DNA of 37,755 nt, taken from contig DEJW01000039.1 of assembly GCA_002353585.1 (NCBI GenBank), positions 1 through 37,755 on the forward strand, read 5' to 3'. Positions 17,603 through 26,415 of this stretch are shown piece by piece. Source of the stretch: Prevotellaceae bacterium UBA2738 (GTDB taxonomy: Bacteria > Bacteroidota > Bacteroidia > Bacteroidales > Bacteroidaceae). Below the pieces are notes generated by a model. The model did no database searches. It was not told where the DNA came from and saw only the letters and a list, made by a program, of their open reading frames with translations. Made by a program: the position numbers and the translations under genes. Each line of letters starts with the position of its first letter. Position 1 is the first letter of the stretch.

Positions 17603-19717
17603 ATGATGATGAACCAAGAACAACAAATGAGTGGCAAAGAGGCTCTGAGCAAATTCTGCAAGAACCTTGTTGCTGATGCCAAGAGCGGAAAACTTGATCC
17701 CGTTATTGGCAGAGACGACGAAATACGTCGTGTGTTACAAATTCTGTCACGCCGAACCAAGAACAACCCTATACTGATAGGCGAACCTGGTACAGGTAAG
17801 ACGGCTATTGCTGAGGGACTGGCACAGCGTATAGTGCGCGGTGATGTGCCTGAGAACCTGAAGGAAAAGGAAATCTATACCCTCGACATGGGTGCCCTCG
17901 TGGCTGGTGCCAAGTATAAGGGTGAGTTTGAGGAGCGACTGAAGGGCGTAATCAACGGCGTAATAGAGTCGCAAGGCAAGATTATCCTCTTCATCGACGA
18001 GATTCACACCCTCGTGGGTGCTGGTGGCGGTGAGGGAGCTATGGATGCTGCCAACATACTGAAGCCTGCTCTGGCGCGTGGCGAACTGCGTGCTATCGGT
18101 GCTACGACTCTCAACGAATACCAGAAGTATTTTGAGAAGGACAAGGCACTGGAGCGACGTTTCCAGATTGTGATGGTGGATGAGCCTGATGAGCTGTCAG
18201 CCATCTCTATACTTCGTGGACTGAAAGAACGTTACGAAAACCATCACCGTGTTCGTATTCAGGATGATGCCTGTATAGCTGCAGTAACACTTTCTGAGCG
18301 TTATATCTCAGACCGTTTCCTGCCCGATAAGGCTATCGACCTAATGGATGAAGCTGCTGCCAAACTGCGTATGGAGCGTGACAGCGTGCCTGAGGAACTT
18401 GACGAACTCACTCGTCACCTCAAGCAACTTGAGATAGAACGTGAGGCTATAAAGCGTGAGGACGACAAGGAAAAACTTGCCGAACTGAACAAGACTATCT
18501 CTGCTCTGCAAGATGAGGAGATGCGTATGCGCTCTGAATGGGTAAGGGAAAAGAATCTTGTCGATAAGATACAACAGGACAAACAACAGATAGAACGTCT
18601 GCGCTTTGAGGCTGAAAAAGCTGAGCGCGAGGGTAACTACGGCAAGGTGGCTGAGATACGCTACGGCAAACTGAAAGAACTTGAGGAAGATATCAAATCC
18701 ATACAGGAGCAGATAAAGAACTCTAACGCTATGGCATACGTTCGTGAGGAGGTTACTGCCGACGACATCGCTGAGGTAGTGTCACGCTGGACTGGAATAC
18801 CTGTTAGCCGTATGATGCAGAGCGAACGCGACAAACTTCTGCACCTTGAGGATGAGCTCCACAAGCGTGTTATCGGTCAAGATCAGGCTATCAGTGCCGT
18901 GAGTGATGCCGTGCGCCGTTCACGTGCCGGACTGCAAGACCCTAAGCGTCCTATCGCCAGCTTCATATTCCTCGGTACCACGGGTGTGGGTAAGACAGAG
19001 CTTGCTAAGGCACTTGCCGACTACCTGTTCAACGACGAGCAGATGATTACTCGTATCGACATGTCTGAGTATCAGGAGAAGTTCAGCGTAACACGTCTTA
19101 TCGGTGCGCCTCCAGGCTACGTAGGCTATGACGAGGGTGGTCAACTCACTGAGGCCGTACGACGCAAACCATATTCTGTAGTGCTCTTTGATGAGATAGA
19201 GAAAGCTCATCCTGATGTCTTCAACACCTTGCTACAGGTACTTGACGACGGCAGACTGACTGACTCTAAGGGCAGAGTGGTAAACTTCAAGAATACCATC
19301 ATAATCATGACCAGCAACCTCACTATGGACCAGCTGTACGGCAAAGCTCCTATACTTGATGGCAATGGTATGGTGAAGCCCCCTATCCGTCCTGAGTTCC
19401 TTAACCGTATCGACGAAATAATCAACTTCAGTCAGCTCAGCAAGGAACAAATCAGTGCCGTAGTACGTCTGCAAATGGACCGCGTGGCACAGATGCTCAA
19501 CCAGCAAGGCTTCACCCTTGTTACCACCGATGCTGCAATCAGCACACTTGCAGAGGCTGGCTACGACCCCGACTTCGGTGCACGTCCGGTGAAGAGGGCT
19601 ATACAGCGTGATGTACTCAACGCACTTTCTAAGCAGCTACTCTCTGGTGCTGTTAGCAAAGACAAGGCTATCACTATCGACAGTAAGGATGGTACTATCA
19701 CCTTCCGCAATGATTAA
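17603..19717 (+). CDS. clpB: ClpB-type AAA+ disaggregase lacking the N-terminal domain
   Basis: Hsp100 ATPase that threads aggregated proteins through a hexameric ring, usually with DnaK-DnaJ-GrpE. Of its 704 residues, NBD1 begins almost at once: SGKLDPVIGRD at about 28, Walker A GEPGTGKTA with Lys66, Walker B ILFIDEIH. A complete ClpB middle coiled coil spans about 265-385, so it is not ClpA and not a short-M ClpC. NBD2 has Walker A GTTGVGKTE and VVLFDEIEKAHPDV. The substrate-grasping N-domain (about 145 residues in E. coli ClpB, whose Walker Lys is 212) is absent. The NBD2 segment after MTSNL is shorter than I expect: MTSNL and IRPEFLNR are only about 25 residues apart. No ClpP-binding IGF/IGL loop is seen. 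grpE and dnaJ lie nearby on the other strand. A second full-length ClpB elsewhere in the genome is possible. Confidence 0.9.
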   Translation: MMMNQEQQMSGKEALSKFCKNLVADAKSGKLDPVIGRDDEIRRVLQILSRRTKNNPILIGEPGTGKTAIAEGLAQRIVRGDVPENLKEKEIYTLDMGALVAGAKYKGEFEERLKGVINGVIESQGKIILFIDEIHTLVGAGGGEGAMDAANILKPALARGELRAIGATTLNEYQKYFEKDKALERRFQIVMVDEPDELSAISILRGLKERYENHHRVRIQDDACIAAVTLSERYISDRFLPDKAIDLMDEAAAKLRMERDSVPEELDELTRHLKQLEIEREAIKREDDKEKLAELNKTISALQDEEMRMRSEWVREKNLVDKIQQDKQQIERLRFEAEKAEREGNYGKVAEIRYGKLKELEEDIKSIQEQIKNSNAMAYVREEVTADDIAEVVSRWTGIPVSRMMQSERDKLLHLEDELHKRVIGQDQAISAVSDAVRRSRAGLQDPKRPIASFIFLGTTGVGKTELAKALADYLFNDEQMITRIDMSEYQEKFSVTRLIGAPPGYVGYDEGGQLTEAVRRKPYSVVLFDEIEKAHPDVFNTLLQVLDDGRLTDSKGRVVNFKNTIIIMTSNLTMDQLYGKAPILDGNGMVKPPIRPEFLNRIDEIINFSQLSKEQISAVVRLQMDRVAQMLNQQGFTLVTTDAAISTLAEAGYDPDFGARPVKRAIQRDVLNALSKQLLSGAVSKDKAITIDSKDGTITFRND

Positions 19718-19740
19718 GGAAGTAAATATTAAAATTGATA

Positions 19741-19815
19741 TGGTTACTTAGCTCCCACATGCGGGGGCTAAGTATCCTGTCAAGGATGCTAAGTAACCAG
19801 ACATGGAAGCTAAGT
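19741..19815. repeat. GCTAAGT heptamers at exact 21-bp spacing with an inverted copy
   Basis: GCTAAGT begins at 19767, 19788 and 19809, exactly 21 bases apart. Its reverse complement ACTTAGC begins at 19746, again 21 bases before the first. As RNA, the left arm TGGTTACTTAG can pair perfectly with CTAAGTAACCA (19789-19799), enclosing a small hairpin ATCCT/AGGAT. Alternatively ACTTAGCTCCC can pair with the closer GGGGGCTAAGT. It begins 23 bases after the clpB stop, so a terminator role is the simple reading. Confidence 0.75.
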
Positions 19816-19827
19816 TTCTGAGGATTC

Positions 19828-19878
19828 TTGTGCGTGCGTGAATGCACTATATATATGTGTGCATTCACAAACGCACAA
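19828..19878. terminator. 19-bp imperfect stem-loop with TATATATATGTG loop
   Basis: TTGTGCGTGCGTGAATGCA (19828-19846) pairs with 19860-19878 at 17 of 19 positions across a 13-base loop that includes TATATATATGTG. It lies between the convergent clpB and folC genes. It probably terminates one or both, although long stems with conserved loops can have other roles. Confidence 0.65.
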
Positions 19879-19899
19879 AAATCTTTTCGCCAGCCAAAC

Positions 19900-19981
19900 T
19901 TAAATGACTATTTTACTCAATCAGTCAATCCACTTATATATATGTGTGGACTGACTGATTGAGTAAAATATCGTCACTTAA
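19900..19981. terminator. Long stem-loop (about 33 bp) with the same TATATATATGTG loop
   Basis: The inner arms 19910-19933 and 19946-19969 match at 23 of 24 positions, the exception being a G-T wobble. After a two-base bulge, TTAAATGAC (19900-19908) pairs with GTCACTTAA (19973-19981). The loop carries the same 12 bases as the hairpin at 19828. It ends 12 bases before the folC stop codon. Confidence 0.7.
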
Positions 19982-19993
19982 AACTCGAAAGGC

Positions 19994-21244
19994 TCAAGAC
20001 AGGAAATCGGCCACTACGTAAGAACTGCCTCCTACGAAGATAAAGTCTTTTGATGAGGCTTCTTTTATTGATGCATTAAAGGCTTCTTTTACAGACTTGT
20101 AAACTTTTCCCTTTAACCCTTCACTATATGCTTTGGCTGTGAGTTGTTCTACAGGAATAGCGCGATGCGTCTCTGCCTGAGTGAAATAATAAACTGCATC
20201 ACGTGGAAGTAACTTCAGTACATGGTCGATGTCCTTGTCGTCAACCATACCGAAGACAATGCGCAATGTGGCATCGTCTCCTTCCTTTCGCTTTATCTCG
20301 GCATAGGTTTCACTGATTTGTCGTGAGAGTATCTCCCACCCTGCCAGATTATGTCCTGTATCACAGATAACGAGTGGACTTTCTGAAACCTTTTCCCAGC
20401 GCCCTCTCAGGTGGGTTAAATCTACCACATGAGCTATGCCGTAATCTATGCACGACTGCTCCTTTATTATTCCTTTCTCTTTCAGCAGCTCACAGGTGGC
20501 AAGTACCGTTCTGATGTTATGATTCTGACAGTAGCCTTTGAGTTGGCAACAGGGCAACACGCTGTAATCCTTGTCTTGTGCAAAGACTACAGGTGCCTCT
20601 TTCTCTTTTGCCGTATCGAGGAATACGTGTTTGGTTTCAGTAACGTATTCTCCAATCACAACAGGTACGCCCTGCTTTATTATTCCAGCCTTCTCGCCTG
20701 CTATTTTCTCGAGTGTGTCGCCCAAGAAACCCGTATGGTCAAAGGATATATTAGTTATTACGCTGACCTCTGGGGTGATGATGTTGGTGCAGTCTAAACG
20801 ACCGCCTAAGCCCACCTCTATCACGGCGATGTCCACCTTCTGCTCAGCGAAATACTTGAAAGCAAGTGCTGTGGTAAGTTCAAAGAATGATGGTTGGAGG
20901 GGTTCAAAGAAACTCCTCTCTTCTTCTACAAAAGAGATAACGCGCTCATGACTGATGGGCGTGCCGTTAACCCTTATTCTCTCGTTGAAGTCAACGAGGT
21001 GTGGCGAGGTGTAAAGCCCCACCCTGTATCCGCATTGTTGCAGTATGGCGGCAAGCATATGCGAGGTACTTCCCTTGCCGTTGGTGCCTGCCACGTGTAT
21101 GGTCTTATACTCTCTGTGTGGATGATTGAAATGCTCATCCAGCGCCTTGGTATTACTCAGTCCCTCCTTATAAGCACCAGCGCCCACCTTTTCAAAGGCA
21201 GGCGCTACGTTATACAGATATTCTAATGTCTCGCTGTAAGTCAT
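19994..21244 (-). CDS. folC: Folylpolyglutamate synthase / dihydrofolate synthase
   Basis: Cytosolic Mur-ligase-type enzyme that adds glutamate to dihydropteroate and to reduced folates using ATP. Its 416 residues have the N-terminal ATPase domain with HVAGTNGKGSTSHML (P-loop, about 50-64) and the FolC signature VGLGGRLDCTN followed by NISFDHTGFLGDT (about 142-175). The C-terminal Mur ligase domain contains ICDTGHNLAGWE and FVGGSSYVVADFL at the end. The start codon directly abuts the dnaJ stop codon with no spacer, so it is read with grpE and dnaJ. It converges on clpB across a hairpin-rich gap. Confidence 0.94.
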   Translation of the reverse strand: MTYSETLEYLYNVAPAFEKVGAGAYKEGLSNTKALDEHFNHPHREYKTIHVAGTNGKGSTSHMLAAILQQCGYRVGLYTSPHLVDFNERIRVNGTPISHERVISFVEEERSFFEPLQPSFFELTTALAFKYFAEQKVDIAVIEVGLGGRLDCTNIITPEVSVITNISFDHTGFLGDTLEKIAGEKAGIIKQGVPVVIGEYVTETKHVFLDTAKEKEAPVVFAQDKDYSVLPCCQLKGYCQNHNIRTVLATCELLKEKGIIKEQSCIDYGIAHVVDLTHLRGRWEKVSESPLVICDTGHNLAGWEILSRQISETYAEIKRKEGDDATLRIVFGMVDDKDIDHVLKLLPRDAVYYFTQAETHRAIPVEQLTAKAYSEGLKGKVYKSVKEAFNASIKEASSKDFIFVGGSSYVVADFLS

Positions 21245-22417
21245 TTAGTTGAAATAACTCCTGAACTTGTTAAAGAAATTGTTCTTGGTTGAGGCATCAG
21301 CCCTGAAGTTATCTGACCCCTTCATCTTCTCGAGTTCTTTCTTCTCATCTTTTGACAGTGTCTTAGGCACATACACTGATATGTTCACCAGTATGTCGCC
21401 GTTGCCATAACCGTAACCCTGGACAGAAGGCAATCCTTTACCTCTCAGTCGCAAGGTCTTGCCTGGCTGCGTGCCTGGCTCTATCTTCAGTTTGAGTTTG
21501 CCTCCCTCTATGGTAGGTATCTCAACATCGCCGCCCAGTGCTGCAGTAGGGAAATCGAGCAACAGATTGTATATCAAGTCTCTGCCGTCACGCACGAAGG
21601 TGTCATTTGGCTCTTCCTCGATAAACACCTTGATGTCGCCTGGCACGCCGTTGCGTCTGCCTACATTACCCTTGCCTGGTGCATTGACCACCATACCGTC
21701 CTGCACACCAGCTGGGATGTTTATCTCAACAACTTCCTCGCCACGCTCTACGCCTTCGCCGTTACACTTAGGACATTTATTCTTGATGGTCTTGCCCTCA
21801 CCGCCACAGGTAGGACAAACACTCTGTGTCTGCATCATGCCGAAGATGCTCTGCTGTTGCTTCACTACAACACCGCTGCCATGACAAGTTCTACAGGTCT
21901 CCACGCCTTCGCCACCTGTTCCACTACAAGCAGAACAGCGCACGTCTTTGCGCACCTTAAACTTCTTGGTAACGCCTGTTGCGACTTCTTTCAGGTTCAG
22001 TCTCACCTTCAGTCTCAGGTCGCTGCCACGGTGTACTTGCTGACGGCTGCCACCGCCAAAGCCTCCGAAACCTCCGCCGAAACCTGAGTGACCACCAAAC
22101 ACGTCGCCAAACATAGAGAAGATGTCGTCCATGGAGAACCCTCCTGCTCCTCCGAAACCTCCGAAGCCTCCACCCATGTTTGGTCCGTCAAAACCAAACT
22201 GGTCATACTGCTGGCGCTTCTGATCGTCAGAGAGCACGGCGTATGCCTCTGCCGCCTCCTTAAACTTCTCCTCGGCTTCCTTTTTCTCAGCCTCGCTCTT
22301 GTCGCCCTGTCTGTCAGGGTGATACTTGATGGCTATCTTGCGGTAAGCCTTTTTTATGTCGGCAGCACTGGCTTTCTTGTCAACGCCCAGCACCTCGTAA
22401 TAATCTCTTTTTGCCAT
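21245..22417 (-). CDS. dnaJ: Chaperone protein DnaJ
   Basis: Type I J-protein that delivers clients to DnaK and stimulates its ATPase, 390 residues. The J domain has the essential HPD in IKYHPDRQGD (about 33). A long Gly/Phe-rich linker (about 80-130) follows. The zinc domain has four CxxCxGxG repeats: CSACSGTG, CRTCHGSG, CPTCGGEG and CPKCNGEG. The C-terminal peptide-binding domain ends in a short NFFNKFRSYFN tail. grpE lies 17 bases upstream and folC follows with no gap. dnaK is not in the window. Confidence 0.97.
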   Translation of the reverse strand: MAKRDYYEVLGVDKKASAADIKKAYRKIAIKYHPDRQGDKSEAEKKEAEEKFKEAAEAYAVLSDDQKRQQYDQFGFDGPNMGGGFGGFGGAGGFSMDDIFSMFGDVFGGHSGFGGGFGGFGGGSRQQVHRGSDLRLKVRLNLKEVATGVTKKFKVRKDVRCSACSGTGGEGVETCRTCHGSGVVVKQQQSIFGMMQTQSVCPTCGGEGKTIKNKCPKCNGEGVERGEEVVEINIPAGVQDGMVVNAPGKGNVGRRNGVPGDIKVFIEEEPNDTFVRDGRDLIYNLLLDFPTAALGGDVEIPTIEGGKLKLKIEPGTQPGKTLRLRGKGLPSVQGYGYGNGDILVNISVYVPKTLSKDEKKELEKMKGSDNFRADASTKNNFFNKFRSYFN

Positions 22418-22434
22418 ATCTATCTCCTTTCCTT

Positions 22435-23043
22435 TTACTGTCCTACAGCAACCTTTGCAAATCTTATAACCTTATCGTTGAGTGTGTAACCCGTCTGCAC
22501 GCAGTCTATCACCTTGCCCTTCTTGTCCTCGCCCATACCAGGAACGAGTGCTACAGACTCGTGGTAGTCAACATTGAAGTCGGCACCCTCAGTCTCTATC
22601 TTCTTCACGCCCAGACTCTCGAGTGTCTTCTGGAACTTCTGGAATATCAGTTCCATACCCTCGCGAATGGCATTGGCATCGTCACTCTTGTCGGCAAGGG
22701 CACGCTCAAAGTCGTCCAGCACTGGCAGAATGGCAGTGATAGCCTTCTCGCCGCCTGCCAATATGAGGTCAGCCTTCTCCTTCAGCGTGCGCTTGCGGAA
22801 GTTCTCAAACTCAGCCTGCTTATACAGAGCCTGCTTCTTGAGTTCTTCTATCTCAGCCTTGGCAGCCTCCAGAGGGTCTTGCTGCTCAGTCTCGGCAGTC
22901 TCGGCATTCTCTGCCGTTTCTTGCTGCTGCTCGTCTTTTGGCTCTTGGTTTTCAGATGCTTCTACCTCGTTGGTGTCGTTTACTTCCACATCAACATTTT
23001 CTGTCTTTTCGTTATCAACAGTGTTCATATCTACTTTTTTCAT
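22435..23043 (-). CDS. grpE: Nucleotide exchange factor GrpE
   Basis: Releases ADP from DnaK and acts as a thermosensor of the DnaK cycle. Of its 202 residues the first 65 are acidic and Gln/Glu-rich, hence disordered, as in many GrpE. A long dimerising coiled coil follows (about 60-110) with the signature YKQAEFENFRKRTLKEKADL. The beta-domain contains GVKKIETEGADFNVDYHESV and ends GYTLNDKVIRFAKVAVGQ, the usual GrpE C-terminus. It sits just before dnaJ in the same direction. Downstream, the ClpB-type gene on the plus strand would work with this chaperone set. Confidence 0.96.
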   Translation of the reverse strand: MKKVDMNTVDNEKTENVDVEVNDTNEVEASENQEPKDEQQQETAENAETAETEQQDPLEAAKAEIEELKKQALYKQAEFENFRKRTLKEKADLILAGGEKAITAILPVLDDFERALADKSDDANAIREGMELIFQKFQKTLESLGVKKIETEGADFNVDYHESVALVPGMGEDKKGKVIDCVQTGYTLNDKVIRFAKVAVGQ

Positions 23044-23091
23044 ACAATCATTTTGTTTTTTACTGCGTGCCTATGCAATAATCATGCCAGT

Positions 23092-24258
23092 TTATTTGCG
23101 GAAGTAAAAATACCAGTATGTTCCGAAATAGTTATCCCTTATGTCAGCCTGCTTTTTCAGCATCGGCTTCTTGGCACGCATCATGGCGAGGAAGTCGTTA
23201 TAATCTACCTTCACACCGTCATCTATCTTCAGCGAGTCGAGCTCTCCATAGCCCTCTTCACGCTTTATTCCTTTGTATAACACCAGTGCCTCGGCATAGT
23301 GCTTGGGCAGGCTTTTCTCTTTGTCGTAATACTTTGGCAGCGTCTCCACGAAGCCGTCTAAGTCTTTGTTTATCAAATAGGTGCACAGCAGGTAGTCTTT
23401 CACTGCGCTACGTGCCGTACCACGTCTTATCTCTCTCTTCAGATACCACTCAGAACGCTCGTCTATCTTTCTTGGTACAAAACCTAATGCCTGCCATATA
23501 GGGTAACAGTCACGCAACAGGGCATGAGGTTCGCCCGTCTGCTTAGGCAACAAGGTTTTCTGCGCATTTGATATATTGTATCTAAACAGGCGCTCACCCA
23601 TCGCGTCTGTCTTTGCCAGTGCTAAGGCGCGCCACATTGTCAGTGCCTTGTCACGGTCATACTTTGGCACACCAACAGCTAATGCTTCGTCATATTTGCC
23701 CTCGTGGCACAGTCGTTCCACCTTCAGTCGGGTGTGCAGCGTTCTGTCTGTGTTTCCCATGCTGTACATCATCACGGTAAGCAGCAGTATCACAAGTATG
23801 TTGGTCCACCATGCGGTTAGTATGGTGGAGCCGTCGCGTTCAGACACGTTGTAGTCGCTCAAGTTCTTGAGTTTGCTGACAACAAAAGGATATAACGTGA
23901 GCACAACCACGGTGAATATTATTACTCCCCATGGTATGCTCACGTTACCATTGCTGTCAACCGTTTCTGCCGTTGCCAGTCCGCTCAGCATCATGGCTGG
24001 CAGATACACCAGTGCCTTGAGACGCTGCGGAAACTCCAGCAGAAAACCAGTCAACGACTTAATAAGTATAGCTATTGCAGTGAATATCAGACAGCCTGTC
24101 AGTCGGTCATAATGTGTTTCGTGGTCAGACCACGCATACTGCGTCATTCCAAGTATATCTCCCTGGAACGAGTAATAGTATATGAATGTAATAATGACAA
24201 AGATAACAGTACACACCACGTTGAGTGCCATGTTGCTGCTGTTTCTGCGATTTCTCAT
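23092..24258 (-). CDS. DUF6057-like membrane protein
   Basis: 388 residues. The first half has five or so membrane helices, at about 12-32, 50-72, 80-100, 107-127 and 152-170. The opening YYYSFQGDILGMTQ followed by THYDRLTG is how I recall DUF6057 proteins beginning. The second half is soluble and alpha-helical: CHEGKYDEALAVG and KALTMWRALALAKTDAMGE look like degenerate TPR units. Function is unknown; it may be an assembly or scaffold protein, but nothing here proves that. It lies between glgB (40-base gap) and grpE (48-base gap) on the same strand. The family call is from memory of the N-terminal pattern. Confidence 0.6.
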   Translation of the reverse strand: MRNRRNSSNMALNVVCTVIFVIITFIYYYSFQGDILGMTQYAWSDHETHYDRLTGCLIFTAIAILIKSLTGFLLEFPQRLKALVYLPAMMLSGLATAETVDSNGNVSIPWGVIIFTVVVLTLYPFVVSKLKNLSDYNVSERDGSTILTAWWTNILVILLLTVMMYSMGNTDRTLHTRLKVERLCHEGKYDEALAVGVPKYDRDKALTMWRALALAKTDAMGERLFRYNISNAQKTLLPKQTGEPHALLRDCYPIWQALGFVPRKIDERSEWYLKREIRRGTARSAVKDYLLCTYLINKDLDGFVETLPKYYDKEKSLPKHYAEALVLYKGIKREEGYGELDSLKIDDGVKVDYNDFLAMMRAKKPMLKKQADIRDNYFGTYWYFYFRK

Positions 24259-24298
24259 TTCTATTCTACTGCAAACTTTATCTGCTGTTGAAGAAATT

Positions 24299-26401
24299 TT
24301 AGTTTTTCTTTAACACCACTGCTGAACGTGCTGGAATATAGAGTTTTAACCACTCCTTCTTATCCTGCACATACATCTCGTCGTAGTTGGTGATGTGGGT
24401 AATGCTGTCATCAGCAAAGCCATTGCCACCAAACTCCTTGGAGTCTGTATTCAGAACTACATTGTATGAGCCCATAGGCACAAGGAAACCGTAGTCGGTA
24501 TAGGAGCGTGTTGGCGAGAAGTTGAAGACATAGATAAGGTCTCCACGCATGAATGCCATTACCTGGTCGCCCTCGTTAACCCATATTTCTCTTACGGGTG
24601 TCTCGTTGAACTTCTTCTCCATCTTCATCACCTCGAGCATCCTCCTGTCGAAGTCTCCCAGCCAGTGGTAGCAAAGTTCCTTGTTATCCACAAGGTTCCA
24701 CTGACGGCGAGCGTACTTACAGCTCCATCCGTTGCCCTCGCGTGGGAAGTCTATCCACTCTGGGTGTCCCCACTCGTTGCCCATGAAGTTGAGGTAACCG
24801 CCGTTGATGGTGCTTGACACCACGAGGCGTATCATCTTGTGCAGAGCTATGCCGCGACGCGCTGTCTCGTTCTCGTCACCCTTCTTGAAGTGCCAGTACA
24901 TATCGGCATCAATAAGGCGGAAGATGATGGTCTTGTCGCCCACGAGTGCCTGGTCGTGACTCTCTGCGTATGAGATGGTCTTCTCGTCAGCACGGCGGTT
25001 GGTCATCTCCCAGAATATGTCACGTGGGTTCCACTGCTCGTCGCTCTTCTCCTTGATCATCTTGATCCAATAGTCAGGCAAGCCCATGGCAAGACGGTAG
25101 TCGAAGCCCAGTCCGCCATCCTCTATCTTGGCTGCCAAGCCTGGCATGCCCGACATCTCCTCGGCTATGGTGATAGCGTTCTTGTTTACCTCGTGTATCA
25201 CCTTGTTGGCAAGCGTAAGGTAGCAGATGGCATTATCATCCTGACCACCGTTGTAGTAGTCGCCATAACCTCCGAAATCAACTCCCAGTCCGTGATTGTA
25301 GTATAGCATTGAGGTAACACCGTCAAAGCGGAAACCATCGAAATGGTATTCGTCAAGCCAGAACTTACAGTTGCTCAGGAGGAAGTGCATCACCTGGTCT
25401 TTGCCATAGTCGAAACAAAGAGAGTCCCACTGGTTATGCTCCCTGCGGTCGCCTGGGTAGAAATACTGGTCAGGGTCGCCACAGAAGTTGCCCAAGCCTT
25501 CTATCTCGTTCTTCACTGCATGAGAATGAACAATGTCCATGATTACTGCCAGTCCTGCCTGGTGAGCGGTGTCTATGAGTTCCTTCAGGTCTTCAGGTGT
25601 ACCGAAACGGCTTGATGCCGCGAAGAAGTTACTAACGTGGTAGCCAAATGAGCCGTAGTAAGGGTGCTCCTGTATTGCCATTATCTGTATGCAGTTATAG
25701 CCTGCCTTGATAATGCGTGGAAGCACGTTGTCCTTAAACTCCTTGTAGGTGCCGACCTTCTCGGCATCCTGCGCCATACCTATGTGGCACTCGTATATGA
25801 GTAGCGGTGTGGTGTTTGGCTTGAAGGTCTTCTTCTTCCATTTATACTCCTTCTCTGGTGCCCATACCTGAGCGGAGAATATCTTGGTCACATCATCCTG
25901 CACCACCCGTCGAATCCATGCAGGAATACGCTCGCCCTGTCCTCCGTTCCACTTTACGAGGAGTTTGAAGAGGTCGCCATGCTTCAGTGCATTGGCTGGC
26001 AGTTTTATCTCCCAGTCCTGACCGTTCTTCAACTTCTTCATGGCATACTGCTTATTCTCTTTCCAGTCGTTGAAGTCGCCTATGAGGTAAATCTCCGTAG
26101 CATTAGGAGCCCATTCTCTGAGCACCCATCCCTTATCGGTCTTGTGCAGTCCGTAGTACAGGTAGCCTGTGGCAAAGTCAGCGAGTTTCTGCTTGCCGCC
26201 GTTAGTGAGGTGTCCCTCCATCCACATTGCGTGGTCGTGTCTGCCTCGGATAGCGTTCTCGTATGGCTCCAGCCATGGGTCACGGTTTACTATGCCTATG
26301 TGCTGAGGTGCTGCGGGTGCCTCGGCAACGGCTTTCTTCACTGCCTTCTTAGTGGTTTTCTTAGCGGCAGCGGTCTTGGTGGTTTTCTTTGTTTCAGCCA
26401 T
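24299..26401 (-). CDS. glgB: 1,4-alpha-glucan branching enzyme (GH13_8 type)
   Basis: Makes alpha-1,6 branches in glycogen. Its 700 residues carry a CBM48 domain at about 75-170 (LREWAPNATEIYLIGDFNDW), then the GH13 barrel. Nucleophile Asp is in GFRFDGVTSM, acid/base Glu in TIAEEMSGMPG, and the third Asp in AESHDQALVGDKT. This motif set is the eukaryote-like branch (GH13_8) rather than the E. coli type. The first 35 residues are odd: a Lys/Ala/Thr-rich low-complexity tail like those of histone H1 or HU variants, then AEAPAAPQ. The tail might bind polyanions or be a spacer; no signal peptide is present. YhcH is 14 bases upstream. Confidence 0.93.
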   Translation of the reverse strand: MAETKKTTKTAAAKKTTKKAVKKAVAEAPAAPQHIGIVNRDPWLEPYENAIRGRHDHAMWMEGHLTNGGKQKLADFATGYLYYGLHKTDKGWVLREWAPNATEIYLIGDFNDWKENKQYAMKKLKNGQDWEIKLPANALKHGDLFKLLVKWNGGQGERIPAWIRRVVQDDVTKIFSAQVWAPEKEYKWKKKTFKPNTTPLLIYECHIGMAQDAEKVGTYKEFKDNVLPRIIKAGYNCIQIMAIQEHPYYGSFGYHVSNFFAASSRFGTPEDLKELIDTAHQAGLAVIMDIVHSHAVKNEIEGLGNFCGDPDQYFYPGDRREHNQWDSLCFDYGKDQVMHFLLSNCKFWLDEYHFDGFRFDGVTSMLYYNHGLGVDFGGYGDYYNGGQDDNAICYLTLANKVIHEVNKNAITIAEEMSGMPGLAAKIEDGGLGFDYRLAMGLPDYWIKMIKEKSDEQWNPRDIFWEMTNRRADEKTISYAESHDQALVGDKTIIFRLIDADMYWHFKKGDENETARRGIALHKMIRLVVSSTINGGYLNFMGNEWGHPEWIDFPREGNGWSCKYARRQWNLVDNKELCYHWLGDFDRRMLEVMKMEKKFNETPVREIWVNEGDQVMAFMRGDLIYVFNFSPTRSYTDYGFLVPMGSYNVVLNTDSKEFGGNGFADDSITHITNYDEMYVQDKKEWLKLYIPARSAVVLKKN

Positions 26402-26415
26402 AGTATCTTAGTTTT

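Noticed and set aside
17603..19717. ClpC/ClpA partner of ClpP
   Set aside because: It has a full-length ClpB middle domain and no IGF/IGL loop for ClpP.
19741..19800. tRNA-like cloverleaf
   Set aside because: An 11-bp closing stem with only two inner hairpins and no anticodon or T-arm sequence; not a tRNA.
22411..23280. 289-codon plus-strand open frame opposite grpE
   Set aside because: grpE is certain on the minus strand; the Leu-rich opposite product arises from the Glu/Lys/Gln codons of its acidic region.
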